This document shows positions 36,733 through 45,957 of a stretch of DNA of 64,000 bases, piece by piece; the first letter of the stretch is position 1; every line of letters starts with the position of its first letter. This stretch comes from JANQHO01 sp965218075 (GTDB taxonomy: Bacteria > Bacteroidota > Bacteroidia > Flavobacteriales > Schleiferiaceae), in assembly GCA_965218075.1 (NCBI GenBank), contig CBDCJZ010000003.1, positions 744,001 to 808,000 of the forward strand, given 5' to 3'. The notes beneath the pieces were generated by a model. The model had not been told where the DNA came from. It saw only the letters and a program-made list of their open reading frames with translations, and searched no databases. The position numbers and the translations under genes were made by a program.

Positions 36733-38667
36733 TTATTTCTCTGCATTATCCTCTTTTACTTCTTCATATTCCGCATCAGTTACATCATCTACAGAAGAAG
36801 GGGCATTCTGGTCTTGATTTCCAGAAGCATTACCATTAGCTTGTGCATCTTGAGCTTGTTGCCCTTGCTGAGCCTTGTAAAGTTCTTCGGAAGCATTTTT
36901 CCAGGCTTCATTAATTTTCTCCATGGCAGAGTCAATTACTGTTATATCCTGAATTTGATGAGCCTTCTTCAACTCTTCCAATGCACTTTCAATAAGTTGT
37001 TTCTTATTAGAAGATAGCTTATCACCAAATTCTTTTAATTGTTTTTCAGTCTGAAAAACCATGCTGTCAGCAGCATTCAGTTTATCAACCTTTTCGCGCA
37101 CAGCCTTATCAGCTTCAGTGTTGGCTTCAGCTTCTTTCTTCATTTTCTCAATTTCTTCTTTGCTCAAGCCGGAAGATGCCTCAATACGAATACTCTGTTC
37201 CTTACCAGTTGCTTTGTCTTTAGCCGACACATTGAGAATGCCATTGGCGTCAATATCAAAAGTTACTTCAATCTGAGGCAGACCTCTGGGGGCAGGTGGG
37301 ATATCCCTTAACTGAAACCTCCCAACAGTCTTGTTGTCTCTAGCCATTGGACGTTCACCTTGCAATACATGGATATCGACTGATGGTTGATTGTCACTTG
37401 CCGTGGAAAAAATTTCACTTTTTTTGGTCGGGACAGTAGTATTAGATTCAATCAGTTTGGTGAAAACACTACCCATAGTTTCTATACCCAAAGAAAGGGG
37501 TGTTACATCAAGCAACAGCACATCCTTAACATCTCCTGCTAATACACCACCTTGTATAGCAGCACCTAAGGCCACCACTTCATCGGGATTAACTCCTTTA
37601 GAAGGATCTTTTCCAAAGAAGTTTTTCACGGATTTCTGGATGGCTGGTATACGGGTACTTCCACCTACTAAGATAATCTCATCAATATCACTGACAGACA
37701 TTTCTGCTTTTTGAAGAGCAGATTCACAAGGCTCGATAGTTCTTTTTATCAAGTCATCTATCAATAGCTCGAATTTAGAACGAGATAAAGTTTTTACCAG
37801 GTGTTTAGGGCCGCTAGCAGTAGCAGTAATATAGGGTAAGTTGATTTCAGTAGAATTGGAAGATGAAAGTTCAATCTTAGCTTTTTCAGCTGCGTCTTTA
37901 AGACGCTGAATGGCCATGTTATCTTTCTTGAGGCCTACCCCCTCTTCTTTTCTGAATCCTTCATCTAACCAGTCGATAATTTTCTGGTCGAAATCATCGC
38001 CACCCAAGTGAGTGTCCCCGTCGGTAGCATGAACTTCAAATACTCCATCTCCAAGCTCGAGAATGGAAACATCATGTGTGCCACCACCGCAGTCAAATAC
38101 TGCTATTTTTTGATCGCCCTGTTTTTTATCAATCCCATAAGCCAAGGAAGCGGCCGTTGGCTCGTTGATAATTCTTCTCACCTTTAAGCCTGCAATTTCT
38201 CCAGCTTCTTTCGTAGCTTGACGCTGAGAATCATTGAAATAAGCAGGTACTGTAATAACAGCCTCGTCAACTTCATACCCCAGGTAATCTTCTGCAGTTT
38301 TCTTCATTTTCTGAAGAATCATAGCAGAAATTTCTTGAGAAGTATACATGCGCTCGCCAACATTCACTCTTGGGGTATTATTATCGCCTTTTACCACTTT
38401 ATATGGAGCGCGATTTATTTCGTCTTTTACTTCAGAAAAAGAGGAGCCCATAAATCTCTTTATGGAGAATATAGTTTTATCAGGATTGGTGATGGCTTGG
38501 CGTTTAGCTGGGTCACCCACTTTTCTTTCTCCGCCCTCGACAAAGGCAACAATAGAAGGAGTAGTGCGCTTTCCTTCACTATTTGCAATCACCACTGGTT
38601 CATTACCTTCCATTACAGCGACACAAGAGTTGGTAGTACCCAGATCAATTCCCACTATCTTTCCCAT
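36733..38667 (-). CDS. dnaK: chaperone DnaK (Hsp70)
   Basis: The 644-residue protein begins MGKIVGIDLGTTNSC, with the phosphate-1 loop, and contains VITVPAYFNDSQRQAT, INEPTAASLAYG, VFDCGGGTHDVSILE and VGGSTRIPAIQ of the ATPase domain. The substrate-binding domain starts near LLLDVTPLSLGIET, and the helical lid is rich in K/E. The C-terminal tail is Gln/Asn-rich and acidic, ending VKEDNAEK rather than the EEVD-like end of eukaryotes. It refolds proteins with DnaJ and GrpE, neither of which is next to it. No CIRCE-like inverted repeat is visible upstream. Confidence 0.97.
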   Translation of the reverse strand: MGKIVGIDLGTTNSCVAVMEGNEPVVIANSEGKRTTPSIVAFVEGGERKVGDPAKRQAITNPDKTIFSIKRFMGSSFSEVKDEINRAPYKVVKGDNNTPRVNVGERMYTSQEISAMILQKMKKTAEDYLGYEVDEAVITVPAYFNDSQRQATKEAGEIAGLKVRRIINEPTAASLAYGIDKKQGDQKIAVFDCGGGTHDVSILELGDGVFEVHATDGDTHLGGDDFDQKIIDWLDEGFRKEEGVGLKKDNMAIQRLKDAAEKAKIELSSSNSTEINLPYITATASGPKHLVKTLSRSKFELLIDDLIKRTIEPCESALQKAEMSVSDIDEIILVGGSTRIPAIQKSVKNFFGKDPSKGVNPDEVVALGAAIQGGVLAGDVKDVLLLDVTPLSLGIETMGSVFTKLIESNTTVPTKKSEIFSTASDNQPSVDIHVLQGERPMARDNKTVGRFQLRDIPPAPRGLPQIEVTFDIDANGILNVSAKDKATGKEQSIRIEASSGLSKEEIEKMKKEAEANTEADKAVREKVDKLNAADSMVFQTEKQLKEFGDKLSSNKKQLIESALEELKKAHQIQDITVIDSAMEKINEAWKNASEELYKAQQGQQAQDAQANGNASGNQDQNAPSSVDDVTDAEYEEVKEDNAEK

Positions 38668-38830
38668 CTTATTGTTTAGATTTGAGTTGAATTTTAAGTT
38701 TGTTTTAAGTTTGTATAATAAAGCTCAATCATTATGCCAGGAGGATGAAAACAAAAATCTCGTCATAGATAGCAGGATTTGCGAGTATTGGAGAGATTAC
38801 AACAATATAGTATGCTGTCTATTTGTCATG

Positions 38831-39853
38831 TTAAAAACATTTGAGATCATTGTTACTGCCAAAGAGATTATTGCAAATACAGGTGTCTGAACCTCGAATA
38901 GACGCAAATTGATAGTCGCACAAAATCTCGTGTGTCTGCAAACCTGTAAACCATTGATCGATAAGCCTAATATCATCCAGGTTCACTGAAGTGCGCGAGG
39001 AAAAGATGCCCGTTCCGTTTTCTATATCTTTGAAAACAGGTCTTATTTGACCAATTCCAATAGATGGAGCATTCAGATTTATAAAGGTCTCAAGGTGATT
39101 ATCAGCAGCCCATACAGTGATCCTGATTTTATTGAAAAATCTAAATTTATTATGATCAATGTTCAGACGATCTCTAATTAAGCCAAAAAATACGGAAGAT
39201 TGAATCACTAACTCATTAAATCCTCTCTTTTTCTTACCGAGATAAAAATCAAGTGCTTTTTGCTGAGTTTGATCCGTAGATGTGTCGTGTTCAGTATAAT
39301 AAAATGATAAATAAATTTGATATAAGCTGGCTCTAGAAGGAGAGCTCCACTTGATTCGTCCCCTGAAATTGTTAGCGGAAACGTTAGGTATGATGAGTTT
39401 CATAGGCTCAACAATAAAAGTTTTGCCAGAAGCTACCAGATCATATTCTGGCTTGCGAACAACTATCTCATATTCCCGGTTGCTGTAAATGGAGTCAGTA
39501 GTATGGTATACTCGGTGGCTTTCAGTGGTAAAAATTCCTGGATTTAGCATAATAGAATTATCCTCTATTAGAATAGTCGTATCCATAAGACTTCTAGAAT
39601 TAACGTCATAAGAGCGAAGTATTACCTTGGCATTTCGGTAATACAATGAATCGGGTTCATTGAAAGAGGCACTGGCCGATTCCTTTCCGAGATACCCTCT
39701 CTGCACCCTTACCCAGTTAGTATCTTCATTAGCATCTAGCAAACCATATATAACGGTAATATCTTTATATGGAGCATTAATATCAATTTGCTTATTGCAG
39801 GAAAAAAGAATCAGTAAATAAAAACTGTAGATTACGAGTTTCTTCACGAACAT
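38831..39853 (-). CDS. lipoprotein of unknown function, possibly DUF4249-like
   Basis: The 340-residue product starts with a lipoprotein signal (lipobox LFSC, C19). Its mature part opens INAPYKDITVIYGLLDANEDTNWVRVQRG, reminiscent of Bacteroidota DUF4249-type outer-membrane lipoproteins with an immunoglobulin-like N-terminal domain. The rest is beta-rich with no catalytic motif. Two cysteines near the end (DTCICNN) may form a disulfide. It is divergent from panB with a 90-base gap. The family name is tentative. Confidence 0.6.
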   Translation of the reverse strand: MFVKKLVIYSFYLLILFSCNKQIDINAPYKDITVIYGLLDANEDTNWVRVQRGYLGKESASASFNEPDSLYYRNAKVILRSYDVNSRSLMDTTILIEDNSIMLNPGIFTTESHRVYHTTDSIYSNREYEIVVRKPEYDLVASGKTFIVEPMKLIIPNVSANNFRGRIKWSSPSRASLYQIYLSFYYTEHDTSTDQTQQKALDFYLGKKKRGFNELVIQSSVFFGLIRDRLNIDHNKFRFFNKIRITVWAADNHLETFINLNAPSIGIGQIRPVFKDIENGTGIFSSRTSVNLDDIRLIDQWFTGLQTHEILCDYQFASIRGSDTCICNNLFGSNNDLKCF

Positions 39854-39943
39854 TTAATTTTATAGCCTGATAAAATGCTATAGCGTTGATTGCAAAAACA
39901 AAATTATAAATTCGTGGCTCTTTAACTCTATATATTTTAGTAC

Positions 39944-40762
39944 ATGTCATCGATTAAATTACATTTTAAGCGGATAACTACCAACTCGGTTCAAGAAATG
40001 AAGCGTAATGGAGAAAAGATATCGATGCTCACTGCATACGATTATACTTTGGCTGGAATAATAGACGGTGCAGGCATAGATGTGATTCTGGTGGGAGACT
40101 CAGCTTCAAATGTTATAGCAGGACATGAAACTACTCTTCCGATAACGCTGGACCAGATGATCTACCACGTCAGCTCAGTAGTAAAAGCAGTTAAAAGAGC
40201 TTTGATTGTTGTAGACTTGCCTTTTGGAACTTATCAGGGAAATTCTAAAAAGGCCTTGAGTTCAGCCATTAAAATAATGAAGGAAAGTGGTGCCCATGCT
40301 GTAAAGTTGGAAGGAGGTATTGAAATTATTACCTCTATGAAAAGAATACTTACGGCTGGCATTCCGATTATGGGGCATTTGGGACTAACCCCTCAGTCTA
40401 TTTATAAATTTGGAACTTATACCGTGAGAGCTAAAGAAGAAACTGAAGCGAGAAAGCTTTTAAATGATGCAAAAGAATTGGAAAAGGTCGGTTGTTTTGC
40501 CTTGGTCTTGGAAAAAATTCCGGCTATCCTCGCTAAAAAAGTTGCTGAAGCTATCTCAATTCCAGCAATAGGCATTGGAGCTGGAACTGAGATAGACGGG
40601 CAAGTATTAGTTTTACATGACATGTTGGGTATGACTAAAGAGTTTTCCCCCCGTTTTTTAAGAAAATACCTCGATTTGAATACGGAAATTTCTGAAGCGG
40701 TAAAAGAATATGTAAAGGATGTTAAGTCCCGTGATTTCCCCAACAAGAGAGAACAATATTAA
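39944..40762 (+). CDS. panB: 3-methyl-2-oxobutanoate hydroxymethyltransferase
   Basis: The 272-residue protein is the TIM-barrel ketopantoate synthase. It shows MLTAYDYTLAGIIDGAG near residue 28, the metal-binding VGDSASNV near 50, VVDLPFGTYQ near 88, AVKLEGG near 118, IMGHLGLTPQS near 143 and GIGAGTEIDGQVLVLHDMLGM near 206. It adds a hydroxymethyl group from methylenetetrahydrofolate to 2-ketoisovalerate for pantothenate and CoA synthesis. The other pan genes are not nearby. Confidence 0.95.
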   Translation: MSSIKLHFKRITTNSVQEMKRNGEKISMLTAYDYTLAGIIDGAGIDVILVGDSASNVIAGHETTLPITLDQMIYHVSSVVKAVKRALIVVDLPFGTYQGNSKKALSSAIKIMKESGAHAVKLEGGIEIITSMKRILTAGIPIMGHLGLTPQSIYKFGTYTVRAKEETEARKLLNDAKELEKVGCFALVLEKIPAILAKKVAEAISIPAIGIGAGTEIDGQVLVLHDMLGMTKEFSPRFLRKYLDLNTEISEAVKEYVKDVKSRDFPNKREQY

Positions 40763-40888
40763 GCTCAACTAGAGTTTGATACCAAGAACGAACCGAAAAT
40801 AGCCAAAGTAGTTAAGAAAATATCTTCAATTATTCGAATTGAGTTTTTTAGCCAATTGACAAAGTGTAAATGATACAATAAAGATTCC

Positions 40889-40909
40889 GTTGAAGTTGCA
40901 GCCTTCAAC
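40889..40909. terminator. hairpin between convergent panB and carboxylase genes
   Basis: GTTGAAG and CTTCAAC form a perfect 7-bp stem around a seven-base loop. It is followed on the plus strand by a T-rich stretch about ten bases later. Its position between two convergent ends suits a terminator; the gap before the T tract makes it uncertain. Confidence 0.4.
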
Positions 40910-40929
40910 CAAAATCAGATTTTTTCTTT

Positions 40930-42471
40930 TCAAAGAGGAATATTGCCATGCTTTTTTCTGGGTAGTTTTTCGGCCTTATTTTCTAACATCTTAAAAGCTT
41001 TGATCAATCTTTTGCGAGTCTGTTCAGGTTTAATTATTTCATCGATATACCCTCGGGAAGCAGCATGGTATGGATTAGCAAAAATGTTAGTATATTCCTG
41101 TTCTTTTTCCTCGATCTTAGCAGTGGGATTATCAGATTGTGTGATCTCCTTTTTAAAGATAATTTCTGCGGCACCTTTGGCTCCCATTACTGCAATTTCA
41201 GCCGAAGGCCAAGCATAATTCATATCTGCACCTATATGTTTAGAGTTCATAACGTTATAGGCTCCTCCATAAGCTTTGCGGATAATAACTGTAATTTTGG
41301 GAACAGTAGCTTCACTGAATGCGTACAAGAGCTTAGCCCCGTTAGTAATAATAGCGTTCCACTCCTGATCCGTGCCAGGTAAAAAACCAGGAACATCTTC
41401 AAAAACTAAAAGAGGTATATTGAAACAGTCGCAGAAGCGAACAAAACGAGCTCCTTTGATAGAAGAATTAATATCCAGAACTCCAGCTAAAAAAGCAGGC
41501 TGATTGGCTACCATGCCAATAGATCGACCAGCTAAATTAGCGAAACCAACAACTATATTTTCAGCAAAGTCTCGGTGAATTTCAAAAAAACTATCTGTAT
41601 CTACAGTTTCATTAATTATTTCACGTATATCATAGGGCTGGTTTACATTGTCGGGAACAACACTATTTAGTTGCGGGCGACTTTCGTCCCCGGGTCTATA
41701 GCATAGCTGAGGAGTAAGGTCTTCACAATTTTGAGGAATATAACTCAGTAGTTTTTTGATACCTTGTATACATGCAATCTCATTCTGAAAGGTAAAGTGA
41801 GTTGCTCCAGATTTAGTAGCGTGAACATGAGCTCCTCCTAACTCTTCAGAAGCTACTTCTTCATGGGTAACCGCTTTTACCACATTGGGACCAGTAACAA
41901 ACATATAGGAAGTATTTTCTACCATGGCGACAAAATCAGTGAGAGCAGGCGAATAAACGGCCCCACCAGCACAAGGCCCCATAATAGCTGATATTTGGGG
42001 TATTATCCCACTAGCCAAGGTATTACGATAAAAAATATCAGCATATCCTGATAAGGAAACTACACCTTCCTGAATCCGGGCTCCTCCCGAGTCATTTAAA
42101 CCAATAACGGGGGCTCCATTTTTGATGGCGAGATCTATTATTTTGCAAATTTTCTCGGCATGAGCCTCAGCGAGAGATCCCCCTAAAACAGTAAAATCCT
42201 GTGCAAACACATAAACTAATCTTCCGTTAATAGTACCATAACCTGTCACAACACCATCACCCAAAAATTTTTGCTTATCCAATCCAAAATTAGAAGAACG
42301 ATGGGTCACTAACATTCCTATTTCCTCAAAACCGTCTTCGTCCATAAGGAAATGTAGCCGCTCCCTAGCAGTTAATTTTCCCTTCTCGTGTTGTACATCA
42401 ATCCTTTCCTTCCCTCCACCTTTTTGCGCTTCGATAATTTTTCCTTCTAGCTTTTCAATCTTTTTTTGCAT
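40930..42471 (-). CDS. pccB: acyl-CoA carboxylase, carboxyltransferase (beta) subunit
   Basis: The 513-residue protein has both crotonase-like halves of the carboxyltransferase family: KLTARERLHFLMDEDGF near residue 28, NDSGGARIQEGV near 122, GPCAGGAVYSPAL near 165, then VFEDVPGFLPGTDQE near 355 and KAYGGAYNVM near 398. Length and motifs fit the propionyl-CoA carboxylase or methylmalonyl-CoA decarboxylase alpha group rather than AccD, which is shorter and has a zinc finger. It transfers carboxyl from biotin to an acyl-CoA. The biotin carboxylase and carrier genes are not in the window, so substrate identity is inferred only. Confidence 0.88.
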   Translation of the reverse strand: MQKKIEKLEGKIIEAQKGGGKERIDVQHEKGKLTARERLHFLMDEDGFEEIGMLVTHRSSNFGLDKQKFLGDGVVTGYGTINGRLVYVFAQDFTVLGGSLAEAHAEKICKIIDLAIKNGAPVIGLNDSGGARIQEGVVSLSGYADIFYRNTLASGIIPQISAIMGPCAGGAVYSPALTDFVAMVENTSYMFVTGPNVVKAVTHEEVASEELGGAHVHATKSGATHFTFQNEIACIQGIKKLLSYIPQNCEDLTPQLCYRPGDESRPQLNSVVPDNVNQPYDIREIINETVDTDSFFEIHRDFAENIVVGFANLAGRSIGMVANQPAFLAGVLDINSSIKGARFVRFCDCFNIPLLVFEDVPGFLPGTDQEWNAIITNGAKLLYAFSEATVPKITVIIRKAYGGAYNVMNSKHIGADMNYAWPSAEIAVMGAKGAAEIIFKKEITQSDNPTAKIEEKEQEYTNIFANPYHAASRGYIDEIIKPEQTRKRLIKAFKMLENKAEKLPRKKHGNIPL

Positions 42472-42644
42472 AAGTTGTTTGTTAAGTTCCTGCTAAACAA
42501 AGCACTGTCTTTATCATAACAAGAATATTTTTGCGAATGCAAAATACAGGATTTTCCCTTTTAAGTGAGGAAACAATAGCTAATCTTTCTTTAATACTAA
42601 AATCAAAAACATTTTGTTCCGACAGAACTGAATTTAAATACCTG

Positions 42645-43215
42645 GAAAATAAGAATTTTGCATTTCGTCCTCAAACCTAGCATATTGCTCGTCAGTTAAA
42701 ACGCCTTTCAATTCCCTACTTTTCTCAATAGTTTTAGAATCAATCAACTCCTCCCTAATAGTAATGTCAGATTTGGTTTCAGTTAATCTCTTGAGTAGAT
42801 CTGAAAATTCCGCTGCCGCTATGGATTAAACAATAAAACTATTAAACTTACTTTATTTATAAAAGTCATGCAGTTTCTCACGTGCATTTTTAACTTCATC
42901 TATATTAGATTACTGATTAAGGTTTTCTATCCTCCTATAATCATCATTTACTGCATTCCTGAATTTTGTTACTATTCCTTGCAACTTATATACCCTCTTC
43001 TGAGTTTCTTTGACGCTTAAATGTCGCTTTTAATATAGAAATTGAATACCCAAATTCTTTAGATGTCTTTTCATAAGCTCCAGCCATACTATTAGAATCA
43101 TTTTCGACTTGCTTTTCGAAAAATTTCTTACCTTAATCCAGTCATCATTAACTATAACTCTTTTAAAATTTGCATTCATTTCATTAATTTTTAAATTAAA
43201 ACTAAAAATATACAA
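42645..43215 (-). pseudogene. broken gene for a small helical protein, unknown family
   Basis: An ORF at 43030-43215 begins, at an internal Met, MNANFKRVIVNDDWIKVRNFSK. The bases continue with coding-like helical segments: VYKLQGIVTKFRNAVNDDYRR, VKNAREKLHDFYK, AEFSDLLKRLTETKSDI and GVLTDEQYARFEDEM. At least three in-frame TAA codons interrupt them. A neighbouring frame near 43020-43110 (SMAGAYEKTSKEFG) suggests frameshifts too. The ending LTDEQYARFE recalls the LTxxQ motif of small periplasmic Spy-like proteins, which is only a hint. I recognise no family. Confidence 0.4.
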
Positions 43216-43234
43216 GTTATTTTCTAATAATGAA

Positions 43235-43505
43235 ACAGTTTTAAAGACACAAGTGTTGTCCGTACAGCTGATTCTGAACAGATTGAGAGATGGAACTGCT
43301 ACGCTTGCAAGTCAAGTTTTAACGTGTTGTACGGCACTATTTTTGAGGAGACAAAAGTTCCACTGTAGAAATGATTTCTCGCCATTAGATTAGCTTAATC
43401 GTCAACGTGAAAAAGAGCTTGTCAAGTTGCCAGCTTGCACGCTATTTGGAATTGACACAACCGACTCCTGGTATATGCTACACCGCAGTTGCGCTGAGAC
43501 GATAA
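43235..43505 (+). mobile_element. IS1595-family transposase remnant
   Basis: The plus strand reads ERWNCYACKSSFNVLYGTIFEETKVPL, a stop, K, a stop, FLAI. After a shift it reads KKSLSSCQLARYLELTQPT and, in another frame, SWYMLHR. In IS1595/ISXO2 transposases these are the zinc-ribbon end, the GTIFE...PL.KW..A segment, and the QLAR..G.TQ.TAW.MLHR helix-turn-helix. The DDE catalytic part is missing. No inverted repeats were seen. The fragment abuts the truncated methyltransferase at about 43560. Confidence 0.65.
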
Positions 43506-43559
43506 CAAAGCAAAGTTCAATCTTTCTACTAAGGAGTTGCTGAGGCTTGCGAAGCCTAG

Positions 43560-44290
43560 TATAATGGTGGGTTCTATTTTAGGAATGAAATTATATGGGG
43601 TTACAGAACGGGAGGCATTAGCAAAAAATGGTTTGGACGCGGGCTTGATGTTATCCTAAATTTTACTCAAAGAGTAATCAATATAAGTTTAATACTCGGA
43701 AAGAAGCGTCTTACTCAACAAATTAATTTACCGCCAAGGTTTAGGGGGATAGAAAAGTACAAAGACGAATATGGTCTTTGGTATACAATGGCAAGAATGA
43801 GAGATGCCTGGGAAGTAACCGCTATTGGCCAAACATCTAAAGAACATCCAGGTTACACAACACAAAAGCCATTGGCATTACTTGAACGTATCATCAAGGC
43901 TAGTTCAAATGAAAGCGATATTGTGTTCGATCCGTTCTGCAGTTGTGCAACGACATTAGAAGCTGCAAACCGCTTAGTCCCCAATCTGCAAAACATGGCG
44001 ATTGAAGTAAAGGCTAGGGAAGAATGTCTCCATATGTGATCTGTGCGGCGTGATTGGACAATGATACAGCATGTCTGGCTGCTCTAATCGTAATATGGAA
44101 ACTATTAGACATAACGAAGGTACGAAATTTTCACAAGTTTATGGCTGAAGCCGGTGATTTAGATGTAAATAGCATTAAATATGCCCGCATGCAGATGCCG
44201 ACAGTCGACGAGATATTGGAAGGAAAAAGCTTCCATACACCAGGTGTTGCTGGAAGAAGTTTGACACAACTGTTTTTACTGCTTGGATAA
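43560..44290 (+). pseudogene. truncated, frameshifted DNA methyltransferase (Type III Mod-like), second remnant
   Basis: It begins abruptly with FYFRNEIIWGYRTGGISKKWFGRG, matching FRNEIVWSYRTGGVGKRWFGRK of the 5.5-6.7 kb remnant. A frameshift follows at about 43660, then EHPGYTTQKPLALLERIIKASS, then DPFCSCATTLEAA (SAM motif I with serine in the second Gly position), a stop near 44038, and the family end MQMPTVDEILEGKSFHTPGV. The N-terminal half with the catalytic DPPF is missing, apparently lost where the IS1595 remnant lies. It cannot be functional. Confidence 0.75.
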
Positions 44291-44344
44291 TTAAGCCCCT
44301 ATCTTAATTAACATAGAAACTGATAAAATATCTTTTGTATTCTT

Positions 44345-45763
44345 TTAGCTTTTTACATGCTCTCCTAAAAGAGTGGCTGCGGTACAACCAGTGATTTTTA
44401 CTTGGACAAAATCTCCTGGTTTTTCATCCCCTCTAGGAAATATTACTACTGTGTTTTGGATGTTTCTCCCGCGCCAATCAGCATCCGAGCGTTTGCTTCT
44501 ACTTTCAATTAAAACCTCCTCTACTTTACCGATATGATGTTGGGTTTTTCTCAGAGAGTGTTTCTGCTGAAGGTCGATTATTTCGCCAAGTCTTTCTTTT
44601 TTAATTTCTAGTGGAATATCGTCTTTCATTTTTCGGGCAGCAAAAGTATTGGGTCGTTCAGAATAATAGAACATATAGCCAAAATCGTATTTCACATATT
44701 CCATGAGGGTTAAAGTATCTCGATGATCTTTTTCTGTTTCAGTTGGAAAACCGGCAATCATATCATGGGAAATACCGCAATCGGGGATAATGCTTCTAAC
44801 TCGGTCAATTAAACTCAAATATTCTTCGCGATTGTGTCCCCGGTTCATTAATTTCAGTATTCTGCTACTTCCTGACTGAACCGGCAGATGAATGTAATTA
44901 CAGATGTTTTCATATTGAGCTATTGTATACAGCACATCATCAGACATATCTTGGGGATTGGAAGTACTAAAACGAATACGCATTTTTGGCACTACCACAG
45001 CTATCATCTCCAAAAGATCGGCAAATCTTACTGCAGTGGCTTTAGCAGTTTCACTGGCTTTTTCAAAATCCTTTTTAAGCCCTCCGCCATACCACAAATA
45101 AGAGTCTACATTTTGACCTAGAAGAGTAAGTTCCCGATAACCACTTTCCCAAAGGTCAATAGCTTCTTCTACTATGGTTTGAGGGTTTCGGCTACGTTCC
45201 CGGCCTCTAGTAAATGGTACTACACAAAAGGCACACATATTGTCACAACCTCTAACAATAGATATGAAAGCAGTAACACCATTAGTTCCCAGACGAATAG
45301 GGTTAACATCTGCATAAGTTTCTTCTCTACTCAGAATAACATTTACCGCTTTGCGACCTTCATCAATCTCTTTTACCAGGTTGGGCATATCACGGTAAGC
45401 ATCTGGCCCTACCACTAAATCAACCAGCTTCTCTTCATCTAGCAATTTACTTTTAAGCCTTTCAGCCATACAGCCTAACACTCCAATTTTAAGTTCGGGT
45501 TTTTTATTTTTTATAGCGTTAAAACTGGCAAGTCTTTTTCTAACAGTTTGCTCGGCTTTGTCACGTATAGAACAAGTGTTTATTAATATTATATCTGCTT
45601 TTTCCAGGTTACGAGTCGTATCATAGCCTACTTCTCCTAAAATAGAGGCAACTATCTCGCTATCAGACAGGTTCATCTGACAACCATAGCTTTCTATGTA
45701 GAGCTTCTTATTGCTTGATGCAGTATTTTGCTCTAATACCCTTTTTCCACCTGCTTTCATCAA
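44345..45763 (-). CDS. miaB: tRNA-2-methylthio-N6-dimethylallyladenosine synthase
   Basis: The 472-residue protein has the three methylthiotransferase parts. The N-terminal UPF0004 domain has cluster cysteines in SYGCQMN (C28), NTCSIRD and LGCMAER. The radical-SAM domain has the C-x3-C-x2-C motif CDNMCAFC near residue 172. A C-terminal TRAM domain follows (EEVLIESRSKRSDADWRGR). LPVQSGSSRILKLMNRGH is the MiaB-type version of the barrel segment. It adds the methylthio group to i6A37 of tRNAs reading codons that start with U. It is divergent from topA with a 194-base gap. Confidence 0.95.
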   Translation of the reverse strand: MMKAGGKRVLEQNTASSNKKLYIESYGCQMNLSDSEIVASILGEVGYDTTRNLEKADIILINTCSIRDKAEQTVRKRLASFNAIKNKKPELKIGVLGCMAERLKSKLLDEEKLVDLVVGPDAYRDMPNLVKEIDEGRKAVNVILSREETYADVNPIRLGTNGVTAFISIVRGCDNMCAFCVVPFTRGRERSRNPQTIVEEAIDLWESGYRELTLLGQNVDSYLWYGGGLKKDFEKASETAKATAVRFADLLEMIAVVVPKMRIRFSTSNPQDMSDDVLYTIAQYENICNYIHLPVQSGSSRILKLMNRGHNREEYLSLIDRVRSIIPDCGISHDMIAGFPTETEKDHRDTLTLMEYVKYDFGYMFYYSERPNTFAARKMKDDIPLEIKKERLGEIIDLQQKHSLRKTQHHIGKVEEVLIESRSKRSDADWRGRNIQNTVVIFPRGDEKPGDFVQVKITGCTAATLLGEHVKS

Positions 45764-45957
45764 TTATCTTTATCTTCTTTTATTTCTATATTTCGACATA
45801 CAAGAAATTTACCTGGCAAATATATAAATAGCTGTGCATTTATGCCAATCTGACAGCTTAATTATAAAATCCTTATAAATAAGTCTAATATGAGCTAAAT
45901 AATCAAAATCATTTAATTTGGCGAACGAATTTTGTATTATAACATACTTTATTAATC

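Noticed and set aside
36814..38890. Long plus-strand frames opposite dnaK
   Set aside because: Open antisense frames are common opposite highly biased genes; the products are low-complexity and without starts or neighbours.
44054..44290. A separate 78-codon gene
   Set aside because: Its end (MPTVDEILEGK) is the C-terminus of the methyltransferase remnant, so it belongs to that pseudogene.
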